DNA from: NAT127 sp034717695
Lineage (GTDB): Bacteria; Pseudomonadota; Gammaproteobacteria; Pseudomonadales; Porticoccaceae
Assembly (NCBI GenBank): GCA_034717695.1
Contig: JAYELS010000048.1
Span: forward strand, 1-64,000
Direction: 5' to 3'
DNA: 64,000 nucleotides
Shown: piece by piece, positions 25,925 to 33,970 of the stretch
Numbering within the stretch: the stretch's first letter is position 1
Layout: every line of letters begins with the position of its first letter
Notes under the pieces: generated by a model
Databases searched by the model: none
Told to the model about the DNA's origin: nothing
What the model saw: only the letters and a program-made list of their open reading frames with translations
Program-made: the position numbers and the translations under genes

Positions 25925-26359
25925 TCACTCCCTCGGAATCACCAGCGGCGCCCCCTCGCTACCCAGGGCAAAGACGATCAGCCGCACGTCCTTGTTGCCC
26001 CGGTTGACGCCGTTGTGCCAGCTATCCACCACTTCGTAGACCACGTCCCCGGCGCCGTAGCGGGCCAGTTTTCCCCCCTCCAGCTCCACTTCCACCTCGC
26101 CGGCCACCACGTAGGTGTAGAGGGGCGCGGGATGCTTGTGCCAGCCGGTTTCCGCGCCGGGGGGGATGACGATCTCCAGGGTGGAGACCTCGGGGTGGTC
26201 GCTCGCGGGGTAGCGGATGGGGGCGCCGTCGGCGGTGGTGGTGGCGCGGTGCAGCAGGGTGCTGGCGATTTCGGGGCGATACCCTTCGTCGGCGAGGGCC
26301 AGGGGGGCGGCGAGGGCGACAAGGAGCGGCAAGGTGGCGAGGCGGAATGATGGCTGCAT
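25925..26359 (-). CDS. Secreted cupin-domain protein
   Basis: 144 aa with an N-terminal signal peptide (about 1-24, cleavage after ALA) and one cupin barrel. The GWHKHPAP segment supplies two metal-binding histidines and DSWHNGVN the third; the glutamate usual in motif 1 is replaced by tyrosine. It probably acts in the periplasm. Its substrate is unknown. It is divergent from a DMT exporter gene and its end abuts the inverted heptamer array. Confidence 0.8.
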   Translation of the reverse strand: MQPSFRLATLPLLVALAAPLALADEGYRPEIASTLLHRATTTADGAPIRYPASDHPEVSTLEIVIPPGAETGWHKHPAPLYTYVVAGEVEVELEGGKLARYGAGDVVYEVVDSWHNGVNRGNKDVRLIVFALGSEGAPLVIPRE

Positions 26360-26542
26360 GATGCGATCCTGTGATTGTCGGGGTGTCGGACAGCTCCCAG
26401 TATGGGCGCAACCAGGCATTTCGCCAGGGATCGTCCGCTCTCGGATTCCCCGGGCGGACGCGGGGGCCATGGGGACGGCACCTTGGGCGCCGCCCCTGCC
26501 GGCCTGTACACTTGCCGCCCCATCGATCCTCGGAGCCTCGCC

Positions 26543-27415
26543 ATGGGTGAGACCAACCCGCGCCTGATCGCCGTCGCCCTGCTGGCGGTGACGGCCATGT
26601 CCCTGGTGCCGGTGCTGATCAAGTTCACCAGCGCCAATATCGAGACCATCGGCACCGCGCGGCTGGCGATCTCGCTGCTGGCCCTGACGCCGCTGATGCT
26701 GTTCAACCGCGCCTTGCGCGGATTGACCGCGGGCGACTGGGCCTGGCTGGTGGCGGCGGGGTTGTGCTTTGGCCTGCACTGGTGGACCTACTTCTACGCC
26801 ATCAAGGCGGCGGGGGCGGCCGCCGGTGCCATCGCCATGTCGACCTTCGGTATCCACCTGTTGCTGCTCAACCGCATTGTCCATCGCCACCCGGTGCGCC
26901 TGTTGGATGGCGTCCTGGTGGCGGTGTGCATCCTCGGTTGCTACCTGGTGGTGCCGGCGCCGAGTATCGACAGGGGCGCCACCCTCGGCTTTCTGGTGGG
27001 GGTGTTCAGCGCCTTTCTCTACGGGGCCATGCCGCTGATGCACCGGCGCATCATCCACCTGCCCACCAGCACCCGCACCTGGGGGCAGTTCGCCTTTGCC
27101 GGGCTGTTCTTTCTCGCCCTCTGGCCCGGCACCGACTGGCGGCTGTCCAGCGCCGACTGGTGGGCGCTGCTGGTGCTCGGCACTGTCTGCACCCTGTTCG
27201 CCCATTCCCTTTGGGTCAAGGCCAGCTCCGAGCTGCCGGGCATCGTCACCAGCAGCATCCACTACCTCTACCCCCCCATGACGGTGGCGCAGAGCTATTT
27301 CTTCCTCGGCGAACGCATCACCGTCGCCACCCTCGTCGGCACCGCGCTGATCATCGGTGCCAACCTGATTTTGCTGGCGGCGCCCTGGGTGCGGCTGCGG
27401 CGCCGGGACCGTTGA
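26543..27415 (+). CDS. DMT-superfamily (EamA) transporter
   Basis: 290 aa with ten hydrophobic segments in two EamA repeats, each of about 130 residues. It probably exports a metabolite; the substrate cannot be read. The ATG at 26543 is preceded by CGGAG and gives a normal-length first helix; a longer frame from 26375 would add a non-hydrophobic extension. Its end is four bases from the convergent PQQ dehydrogenase gene. Confidence 0.85.
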   Translation: MGETNPRLIAVALLAVTAMSLVPVLIKFTSANIETIGTARLAISLLALTPLMLFNRALRGLTAGDWAWLVAAGLCFGLHWWTYFYAIKAAGAAAGAIAMSTFGIHLLLLNRIVHRHPVRLLDGVLVAVCILGCYLVVPAPSIDRGATLGFLVGVFSAFLYGAMPLMHRRIIHLPTSTRTWGQFAFAGLFFLALWPGTDWRLSSADWWALLVLGTVCTLFAHSLWVKASSELPGIVTSSIHYLYPPMTVAQSYFFLGERITVATLVGTALIIGANLILLAAPWVRLRRRDR

Positions 27416-27419
27416 TCCA

Positions 27420-29333
27420 CTACTTGCCGTCGACGGCATAGACCAGCAGGGCATTACCCGGCTTGAACATGGCGTAGGAGTAGCCGGAGTTGACGATCAG
27501 GTGGCCGTCGGCGATGGCGGGGCCGGGGCCGCTCATGGAGCCACCGGTGGCGGTCAGGCCATTGACGGCGGTCACGGGGCGGGTGGTATCGGTCTCCCAG
27601 AGGACCGCGCCGGTGGCGCCGTCGTAGGCCCGCAGAACCCCGTCGAGGTGGCCGGCGAACACCACTCCGGGGATGGCGGTCAGGGCCGAGGAGATGCCCG
27701 GATGACAGCCCGGATCACTGCAGTTGGCGGCGGCATTGGGGGCGTGCCAGAGGAATTCCCCGGTGGCGGCGTCCAGGGCGTGAAGGCCCGCGTTGCCGTC
27801 GTCCGGGGCCATCTCCCCGTAGGCCTGCAGGCGGGTGTCCACCACCGGCACGTAGACCCTGGTGCCCTCGGCGGCCATGCCGAAGTGCACGCCCCCCATG
27901 AGGCTGCCGCGCCCCACTTGCCGCTGCCACAGGATCCGGCCCCGGTCGTCCGGGTCGAGGCCGTGGACCGTCCCGGATTTCTGTCCCGCCACCAGGATTT
28001 GCCGGTCTCCGTTCACATCGATGAGCAGGATGGACGCGGCCACATCGTGGTCGCGTCCGGTGTCCACGGTGCAGTTGGCGGACTTGAGCACGCAGGCCGG
28101 TGTCCAGACGTCGTCGGCGGTGAGCTGGCGGTGCCAGACCCGCTGGCCGGTGCCGGCATCCACGGCGAACACCGCGTCGGAGTTGTCGTCGGCGGGGGCG
28201 GAGTAGTTCTGGCCGCTGCCGTGGTAGACGAGGCCCCGCTTGGGGTCGGGGGTGGGGCTGGTCCAGACGCCGCCACCGGAGGGGGCCATGATGGTGGTGC
28301 CGGCGCTGGTCTTGCCCCGGGGGCTCGGCGTGCCCCGCACCGAATAATGGCGCCATTTGATGGCGCCGGTGGCTGGGTCCAGGGCCACCAGGGAGCCCCG
28401 GAAGGTGCAGCAGGGGTAGGCGGGGTTGGCCGCCGTGGTCACTTCAAGGGACGACACCGGCACATAGAGGGTGCCATCGTGGAGCAGCGGCGTGCCGGTG
28501 ATGGTGGCGGTGGGGTGGTCGTCGAGGCGCACCCGCCACAGCACCTCGCCGCTGATGGCGTCGAGGGCGTAGGCGCGGCCCAGCAGGTCGCCGAAGTAAA
28601 GCCGGGGATTGCGGGGCGGCGTTTCCCCCGCCGGCCAGGTTTCCACCACCGGGGCGGTGCGCACCTCGGCGCCGACGTTGCGGGTCCAGCGGGCGCAACC
28701 GCTGGCGAGGTCGAAGGCGTAGACGGTGCCGTCCTGGCTGCCCACGAACAGCGCCCCCATGGCCACCACCGGCTGGGAGCGGGCGCGGGTGGTATCCGGG
28801 AAGGCGAAGGCCCATTTGAGCCTGAGCCTTGGCACCTCGGCGGCGTCGAAGCCGGCCACATCGTCCGGCACGAACCGGCGCGGATCGTAGCCCCAGCCCT
28901 GGGGGGCCGGCGGGCGGGTCAGGTCGAAGCGGTCGGCCTCCCCCTCGCAGGCGGGGGGCGCGGGGGGCGGCTGGTAGTCCGCCAGATCCATGCGCGCCAG
29001 GTACTCCGCCACCTGGCGCTTCTGGTCGCCGTCGAGGGCCGCCGCCTCCCGGCGCATGATGCCGTCGGTGAGGGCGTCGAGGATCCCCTGGGGGGGCAGG
29101 GTTTCGAGAAATTCCCGGTGGGGGGCCTTGGGCATGGCGCCCTCGTGGCAGCTGGCGCAATGCTGCTGGTAGAGGCCCTTGCCGGGGTGGGTGTCGGGGT
29201 CAAAGGACTTGTCCTGGTGGAACAACGCATCCGCTGGCGGTGGCTGGGCGGACAATACCGGGGCGGCGAAGGCGACGAGGACGGCGGCCAGGGCCAGGTT
29301 GGCGATGGGGTGGCGGGCTGGGCTGGGGGTCAT
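27420..29333 (-). CDS. PQQ/haem-dependent dehydrogenase, polyvinyl-alcohol-dehydrogenase type
   Basis: 637 aa. Signal peptide (about 1-29), then a short cytochrome c domain with haem motif C59-x-x-C62-H63, then a PQQ-type beta-propeller with many WxxxxG-like repeats from about residue 150 to the end. Cytochrome first and propeller second is the order of polyvinyl-alcohol dehydrogenases; quinohaemoprotein alcohol dehydrogenases have the reverse. It probably oxidises a secondary alcohol in the periplasm. It is last in the leftward unit after the SDR at 29368-30183 (34-base gap). Confidence 0.82.
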   Translation of the reverse strand: MTPSPARHPIANLALAAVLVAFAAPVLSAQPPPADALFHQDKSFDPDTHPGKGLYQQHCASCHEGAMPKAPHREFLETLPPQGILDALTDGIMRREAAALDGDQKRQVAEYLARMDLADYQPPPAPPACEGEADRFDLTRPPAPQGWGYDPRRFVPDDVAGFDAAEVPRLRLKWAFAFPDTTRARSQPVVAMGALFVGSQDGTVYAFDLASGCARWTRNVGAEVRTAPVVETWPAGETPPRNPRLYFGDLLGRAYALDAISGEVLWRVRLDDHPTATITGTPLLHDGTLYVPVSSLEVTTAANPAYPCCTFRGSLVALDPATGAIKWRHYSVRGTPSPRGKTSAGTTIMAPSGGGVWTSPTPDPKRGLVYHGSGQNYSAPADDNSDAVFAVDAGTGQRVWHRQLTADDVWTPACVLKSANCTVDTGRDHDVAASILLIDVNGDRQILVAGQKSGTVHGLDPDDRGRILWQRQVGRGSLMGGVHFGMAAEGTRVYVPVVDTRLQAYGEMAPDDGNAGLHALDAATGEFLWHAPNAAANCSDPGCHPGISSALTAIPGVVFAGHLDGVLRAYDGATGAVLWETDTTRPVTAVNGLTATGGSMSGPGPAIADGHLIVNSGYSYAMFKPGNALLVYAVDGK

Positions 29334-29367
29334 GGGGGAGACTCCGTGGTCGTTGTCGGGGGGTGGC

Positions 29368-30183
29368 TCAGAGCAGGGTGCCGCCGTCCACCTGGAGCAC
29401 CTGGCCGGTGACGAAGGCGGCCTGGTCGGAGGCCAGGTAGAGCACCGCCGCGGCCACCTCCTGGGCCTGTGCCACGGTGCGGGGCAGGGGCCCGGTGCGC
29501 TGCAGCTTGGCGATTTCGCCGGGGTCGATGGCGGGGATCGCCCGGCTGAAGAAGCCGGTCTCTGGGTGGAAGCGGCTGCCGCTGCTCATGGCCTCCGCCC
29601 CCTCGGGGGCGGTGAGGTAGGGGGCCACGGCGTTGACGGTGATGTTGTGCTGGCCCACCTCCCGGGCGAGCACCCGGGTAAAGGCGTGCACAGCCCCCTT
29701 GGCGGCGGAGTACACCGCCAGCATGTAGTCGCCCACCAGGCCCGCGGTGGAGCCCATGTTGATGATGCGCCCCTGCCGGCGGGCGATCATGGAGGGCAGG
29801 GCGGCGCGGGTGACTTTCAGCACGGTGCCGAGGTTGATGTCGATATCCCCCTGCCAGCTGGCGGGATCGGAATCGGCGAAGAGCCCCATGGCGCTGTTGC
29901 CGCCGACGTTGTTGACCAGCACATCGATGGCGCCGAAATGTTCCAGGGCCGCGGCGACGATGCGCTCGCCGGCGTCGGCCTCGAGCAGGTCGACCGCCAG
30001 GAACAGGGCACCGGCCGCGCCCCGGCGCCGGGCTTCGCCGATCAGTGCGGTGCCGGCGACCTGGTCGCGGCCCACCGCCACCAGGTTGGCGCCCTCGGCG
30101 GCGAGGGCCAGGGCCACGGCGCGGCCGATGTTGGAGGTGGCGCCGGTGACGATGGCGGTCTTGGTGGCGAGTCCGAAGTCCAT
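29368..30183 (-). CDS. SDR family oxidoreductase
   Basis: Classical SDR (271 aa): TGATSNIG (13-20), NNVGG in place of NNAG, the active-site YSAAK, and the C-terminal TGQVLQVDGGTLL. It likely oxidises a hydroxyl group or reduces a ketone with NAD(P). The gene sits between the PQQ dehydrogenase and the repeat-containing gap beyond which lie the NTF2-like and P450 genes, all transcribed leftwards. The start at 30183 is the first methionine matching the SDR fold. Confidence 0.85.
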   Translation of the reverse strand: MDFGLATKTAIVTGATSNIGRAVALALAAEGANLVAVGRDQVAGTALIGEARRRGAAGALFLAVDLLEADAGERIVAAALEHFGAIDVLVNNVGGNSAMGLFADSDPASWQGDIDINLGTVLKVTRAALPSMIARRQGRIINMGSTAGLVGDYMLAVYSAAKGAVHAFTRVLAREVGQHNITVNAVAPYLTAPEGAEAMSSGSRFHPETGFFSRAIPAIDPGEIAKLQRTGPLPRTVAQAQEVAAAVLYLASDQAAFVTGQVLQVDGGTLL

Positions 30184-30253
30184 GATTGTCCTTATTGTGG
30201 TTGTCGGTGAGGGCCATTGTGGCACGGACCAAGGCCCGGCGGCGCGGCCGGGC

Positions 30254-30387
30254 TTTCGCCAAAACGGCCAGACATTTCCCGAAAAGGCCAGGCCCGAAAC
30301 GGCCAGGCGTTCCCCGAAGCCGCTGGCCTTTCCCCAAACCGCTGGGTTTTCCCCGAAGCTGCTGGTCTTTGCCCGCAACGGACAGCT
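30254..30387. repeat. Degenerate ~20-bp tandem repeat, seven copies
   Basis: Seven imperfect units of 16-21 bases, each roughly TTTCCCCGAAxCxGCTGGCC, lie between the SDR and the NTF2-like gene. The 236-base gap holds this array and nothing else recognised. The copies are degenerate, so expansion is old. Confidence 0.6.
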
Positions 30388-30419
30388 TTTGCGATCCGGC
30401 GGATCTGTCGGCCGGCTTG

Positions 30420-30914
30420 TCAGCCCCCCAGCACGGCGTAGGAGGGGTCGGTCGTATCCCGCCGCCCCCAGCCTTCGGTGATGCTGGCGGGGACGTCCAC
30501 CAGCTCGTCGAAGTCGTGGATATAGGTGCGGTGGTCGATGGCCCAGCGCCCGTCCCGGCGGGACCAGCGGTCCACATAGCGGCCCCGGGCGATGGTCTGC
30601 ATCAATCTGCCCTCCTGGCGGAAACGCAGGGTGGCGGTGACATAGGCCTCGCTGCCGGCGCGGTCGCCGTCCAGCTGAATGAGGATATTGGCCACCTGAT
30701 GGGAGTGGCCGAGCATGGCGCTGTGCTGCTCGCACACCCAGTCGATAAAGCCCCGGCCGCTGCCGCTGTACATCGGGCCGTAATCGGCGCTGCCGTCGGG
30801 GTGCCAGATGCCGTAGCCGAGCTGGTGGTCGATGCGGTCCATGGCCCGGCAGTAGCGGTAGATCTGCTCGCGGATCGCCTCGCGGTCGGCGAGGGCTTGG
30901 TGGCTGTCGTTCAT
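30420..30914 (-). CDS. NTF2/SnoaL-like protein
   Basis: 164 aa. The N-terminal LADREAIREQIYRYCRAMDRID helix and the overall pattern fit the SnoaL-like/NTF2 fold seen in steroid isomerases, dehydratases and dioxygenase small subunits. It starts at 30914 after GAGGAG and follows the P450 gene by 29 bases, so the two are probably co-transcribed. It may isomerise, dehydrate or hydrate the P450 product; no specific activity is claimed. Confidence 0.75.
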   Translation of the reverse strand: MNDSHQALADREAIREQIYRYCRAMDRIDHQLGYGIWHPDGSADYGPMYSGSGRGFIDWVCEQHSAMLGHSHQVANILIQLDGDRAGSEAYVTATLRFRQEGRLMQTIARGRYVDRWSRRDGRWAIDHRTYIHDFDELVDVPASITEGWGRRDTTDPSYAVLGG

Positions 30915-30943
30915 GGTGGCTCCTCGGGTTGTGAAAGGTCGCT

Positions 30944-32158
30944 TCAGTCCCACACCAGGGGCAGGGCGGTGGGTTGCACCATGCCCCCCAGGTGGGTCTT
31001 GATGATGGCGCCGGGTGCGATGCTAAAGGGGGGAATGGCGGCGAGAAATTCCCGCAGCGCGACGCGCATTTCCCGCTTGGCCAGGTGCACGCCGAGGCAA
31101 AAGTGGGGGCCGTGGCCGAAGGTGAGGATTTGCGTGGGCCGGCGGTCGAGGATTACCTCGTTGGGCCTGTCGTATTCCTCTGGATCGCGGCAGGCGAGGA
31201 TGGTGGAGGTGAGCACCTTGTCCCCGGGCTTGATGGTGACGCCGTTGAGGGTGCGCTCCTTCACGCAGGTGCGGAAGGTGCTGGTGGCGGCGTAGGCGCG
31301 GAGCAGTTCCTCCAGGGCCACCGGGATAAAGTCCGGGTCATCCCTCAGGCGCTGCTGGTGAGCGGGGTTTTCCGCCAGGTGGCGAAAATGCAGGCCCATG
31401 TTGGTGGTGACGGTATCGAGACCGCCGATGAACAGATTGAAGGTGTAGCCGATCAACTCGTCATCGGTGAAGGGCCGGCCCTGGATACCGGTCTTGAGGG
31501 CGTGGCTGATGAGGTCGTCCCCGGGACGTTCGCGGCGCGCGGCGATGACGTCCCGCATATAGCCATTTACCGCCCGCACCGCGTTGCCGATGGTGCCCAG
31601 ATCCCCCTCGTGGAGCAGATCGTGCTCCCATTGCAGGAACAGTGCCGTCTTGTCGTGGGGCATGTCCATCAGGTCGAGAAACACCGACACCGGGAACGGG
31701 AAGGCAAAATCGCGGATGAAGTCGCAGTGCCCCCTGTCCTTGATGAGGCCGACGTAATGGCGCGCCGCATCCCGCACTTTGTCCTCCAGGGCGCGCATTC
31801 GCGGCGGTGAGAACAGCGGATTGAGCAGGCTCCTGACCGCGGTGTGGAAGGGCGGGTCCAACTCCGTGGGCACCATGTTCCAGGATTCTCCGACGATGGC
31901 GGCGAACGGGTTGCCCCCCTGGCTGGAAAAGTGCTCGGTATCGCTGTACGCGTCCCGCAGGTCCGCCGCGCGGCGGATCACCCAGGCCGGGCGCTCACCG
32001 GGGTAGGCGTTGGTGGCCCAGAACACCGGCGGCCAGTCGTGGAGGGCGGGGATGATCGTCTTGTAGGGATCCTCCTGGACGTAGCGGCCCTGGATGATGG
32101 GGTAGTCCCGCACCAGATGGGCGGGGACGTGGTCGGGGATCGGGTGGGTCGCGGTCAT
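30944..32158 (-). CDS. Cytochrome P450, P450cam (CYP101)-like
   Basis: 404 aa. Haem cysteine C354 in FGHGPHFCLG; acid-alcohol pair D248-T249 in GGLDTV; ExxR at E284-R287. The N-terminal HVPAHLV and the C-terminal IPPFSIAPGAII...ALPLVW resemble P450cam throughout. Aligned by eye, W93 stands at the P450cam camphor-contact Y96 and R296 at the haem-propionate R299, so camphor is unlikely to be the substrate. It should need a 2Fe-2S ferredoxin, and none is encoded in the window. First gene of the leftward unit. Confidence 0.9.
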   Translation of the reverse strand: MTATHPIPDHVPAHLVRDYPIIQGRYVQEDPYKTIIPALHDWPPVFWATNAYPGERPAWVIRRAADLRDAYSDTEHFSSQGGNPFAAIVGESWNMVPTELDPPFHTAVRSLLNPLFSPPRMRALEDKVRDAARHYVGLIKDRGHCDFIRDFAFPFPVSVFLDLMDMPHDKTALFLQWEHDLLHEGDLGTIGNAVRAVNGYMRDVIAARRERPGDDLISHALKTGIQGRPFTDDELIGYTFNLFIGGLDTVTTNMGLHFRHLAENPAHQQRLRDDPDFIPVALEELLRAYAATSTFRTCVKERTLNGVTIKPGDKVLTSTILACRDPEEYDRPNEVILDRRPTQILTFGHGPHFCLGVHLAKREMRVALREFLAAIPPFSIAPGAIIKTHLGGMVQPTALPLVWD

Positions 32159-32171
32159 GGGGCACCCTTTT

Positions 32172-32195
32172 GGGATTTGTTTTGGGGTTTGTTTT
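32172..32195 (-). repeat. Tandem 12-base repeat in the P450 leader
   Basis: GGGATTTGTTTT (32172-32183) and GGGGTTTGTTTT (32184-32195) are adjacent with one mismatch. On the P450 mRNA they read as A-rich segments (AAAACAAAxCCC) ending 13 bases before the start codon. They resemble A-rich Hfq/Crc-type sites but do not match AANAANAA exactly. Confidence 0.5.
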
Positions 32196-32197
32196 AT

Positions 32198-32209
32198 AGA
32201 ATATATTCT
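32198..32209. promoter_or_regulatory. AT-rich palindrome, likely operator
   Basis: AGAATATATTCT is a perfect 12-base palindrome in a GC-rich genome. It sits between the divergent P450 and SDR genes, 40 bases before the P450 start, and touches a -10-like TATAAA on the minus strand (plus 32193-32198). The GntR protein at 35112-35795 is the local candidate to bind it. Confidence 0.55.
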
Positions 32210-32278
32210 GTATCGTAGGGCCTGCCGGGGCATTTGACCAGCCCCGCGGGAGCAATCCCCCAACCGATAACCCGCCAG

Positions 32279-32300
32279 GGCCCGGCGTCAGAGCCGGGCC
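32279..32300 (+). other. Leader hairpin before the SDR gene
   Basis: GGCCCGGC and GCCGGGCC form an 8-base stem with a 6-base loop, 24 bases before the SDR start. It may affect translation or be incidental in GC-rich DNA. Confidence 0.3.
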
Positions 32301-32323
32301 AGCGCAACAGGGGTAGCAGAACC

Positions 32324-33112
32324 ATGACAGAACTAGTGAACATCGGCAGTCTTTACGATCTCGGCGGCCAGGTGGCCATCGTCACCGGTGGCGCCGAGGG
32401 CATGGGCAGGGAAACCTGCCGCTTTCTCGCCAGCGCCGGCGCCACCGTGGCGGTGGCGGATATCAATTTGCCCTGGGCGGAACAGACCGCCCGGGACATC
32501 GTTGCCGCCGGCGGCAAGGCCCGCGCCTATCAGGTGGATCTGGGCAGCGAACAGTCGGTCGTCGAACTGGTAGGCGCGGTGCGCACTGATCAGGGTCGCC
32601 TTGACATTCTGGTGAATGTCGCCGGTTTGCAGGACCGGGAATTCCTCGAGGAGACCTCGGTGGAATTGTGGGACAAGCTCCATCACGTCAACTTGCGCGG
32701 CTCCTTTCTCACCATCCGCGAGGCAGCGAAGGTGATGAAGGCTGATGGCCGTGGCGGGCGCATCGTCAATATCGCCTCCATGGGGGCGGTGCACCCGATC
32801 TTCGAAGGGCTGGTGGCCTACAACGCCTCCAAGTCCGGGGTGCTCGGCCTTACCCGCAACGCCGCCTATGAGCTGGCCCCCCACGGCATCACCGTCAATG
32901 CGTTGCTGCCGGGCAACGTCACCACCGAGGGCCAGGCCCGCTCCCCGGGCCCGCCCATCGACATGGAAAAGATCAAGCACATGACGCCGCCCCTGGGCCG
33001 TACCGGCAAGACGTCCGATATCGCCAGCGCGATCCTCTTCCTGGTGGCCCCCGCCTCCCAGTGGATGACCGGCCAGACCCTGGTGGTGGACGGCGGGCAC
33101 CTCAACAAATAA
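32324..33112 (+). CDS. SDR family oxidoreductase
   Basis: Classical SDR (262 aa): TGGAEGMG (21-28), active-site YNASK, C-terminal TGQTLVVDGGHLNK. The ATG at 32324 is chosen; an upstream in-frame start at 32234 would read through the leader hairpin. First gene of the rightward unit (SDR, SDR, flavoprotein, GntR) that diverges from the P450 unit. It probably oxidises the alcohol made by the P450; this is inferred from position only. Confidence 0.85.
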   Translation: MTELVNIGSLYDLGGQVAIVTGGAEGMGRETCRFLASAGATVAVADINLPWAEQTARDIVAAGGKARAYQVDLGSEQSVVELVGAVRTDQGRLDILVNVAGLQDREFLEETSVELWDKLHHVNLRGSFLTIREAAKVMKADGRGGRIVNIASMGAVHPIFEGLVAYNASKSGVLGLTRNAAYELAPHGITVNALLPGNVTTEGQARSPGPPIDMEKIKHMTPPLGRTGKTSDIASAILFLVAPASQWMTGQTLVVDGGHLNK

Positions 33113-33139
33113 CGACGGCTTCGCCGCAAGGAACCCACC

Positions 33140-33952
33140 ATGACCACAACCAACCATTTAGACACCGCCTTCAGGGACAGATACGGCCCCTGGGGGGTGA
33201 TCACCGGAGCCTCCGACGGCACCGGCGCCGCGTACGCCCGGCAGCTGGCGGCCCGGGGTCTCAATCTGGTGCTGATCGCCCGGAGGCCCGGGCCATTGGC
33301 CGCGCTCGCCGCAGAGCTGGAAGAGCAGCACGGTATCGCTACCCGCACCGCCAGCGTCGACCTCTACACCCAGGGCGCGGCGGACCAGGTGCTGGGGGCG
33401 GCGGAGGGGCTCGAGGTGGGCCTGTTGATATCCAACGCCGGGGCGGACGCCAACGGCAAGCCGTTCCTCGATGCCCCCGTCGATGCCTGGCGGCAGCTTA
33501 TCCATCGCAATGTGATGACGGTGATGGAACTCGCCCACGGGTTCGCCGGGCCGATGCGGGAGCGGGGTCGTGGCGGCATCATCCTGATGTCATCCGGTGC
33601 CGGGCTCGGTGGTCAGCCGGGGGTTGCGGTATACAGTGGCACCAAGGCCTTCGACCTGAATCTGGCGGAGGGCCTCTGGGCCGAGTTGAAGGATCAGGGT
33701 GTCGATGTGCTCGCCGGTGTCTGCCCGGCCATGGATACACCTACTTTCCGGCGCAACCACGACATCGATATTCCCGGCATTTTCAACCCAGAAGAGGTGG
33801 TTGCCACGCTGCTGGACCGCCTGCCTGATGGCCCCACCCATATCTTCGCCTTCGGCCCCGATGCCCCGAAGGTGCCGGCGCTCGAAAAGGCGCGGCGGCA
33901 GCGGGTGGTGACGGTCAGCGAAATCACCAAAAAGTTTTTCGGCAAGCACTGA
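33140..33952 (+). CDS. SDR family oxidoreductase
   Basis: 270 aa: TGASDGTG (22-29) and the active-site YSGTK. The N-terminal GPWGVITGASDG and the C-terminal tail resemble estradiol-17-beta-dehydrogenase-type SDRs that act on hydrophobic substrates. It starts 27 bases after the previous SDR and ends 18 bases before the flavoprotein gene. Confidence 0.82.
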   Translation: MTTTNHLDTAFRDRYGPWGVITGASDGTGAAYARQLAARGLNLVLIARRPGPLAALAAELEEQHGIATRTASVDLYTQGAADQVLGAAEGLEVGLLISNAGADANGKPFLDAPVDAWRQLIHRNVMTVMELAHGFAGPMRERGRGGIILMSSGAGLGGQPGVAVYSGTKAFDLNLAEGLWAELKDQGVDVLAGVCPAMDTPTFRRNHDIDIPGIFNPEEVVATLLDRLPDGPTHIFAFGPDAPKVPALEKARRQRVVTVSEITKKFFGKH

Positions 33953-33970
33953 TTTTAGGGAAATTCCGCT

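Noticed and set aside
27501..29411. Long frame antisense to the PQQ dehydrogenase
   Set aside because: Low-complexity shadow; the haem and propeller motifs lie on the minus strand.
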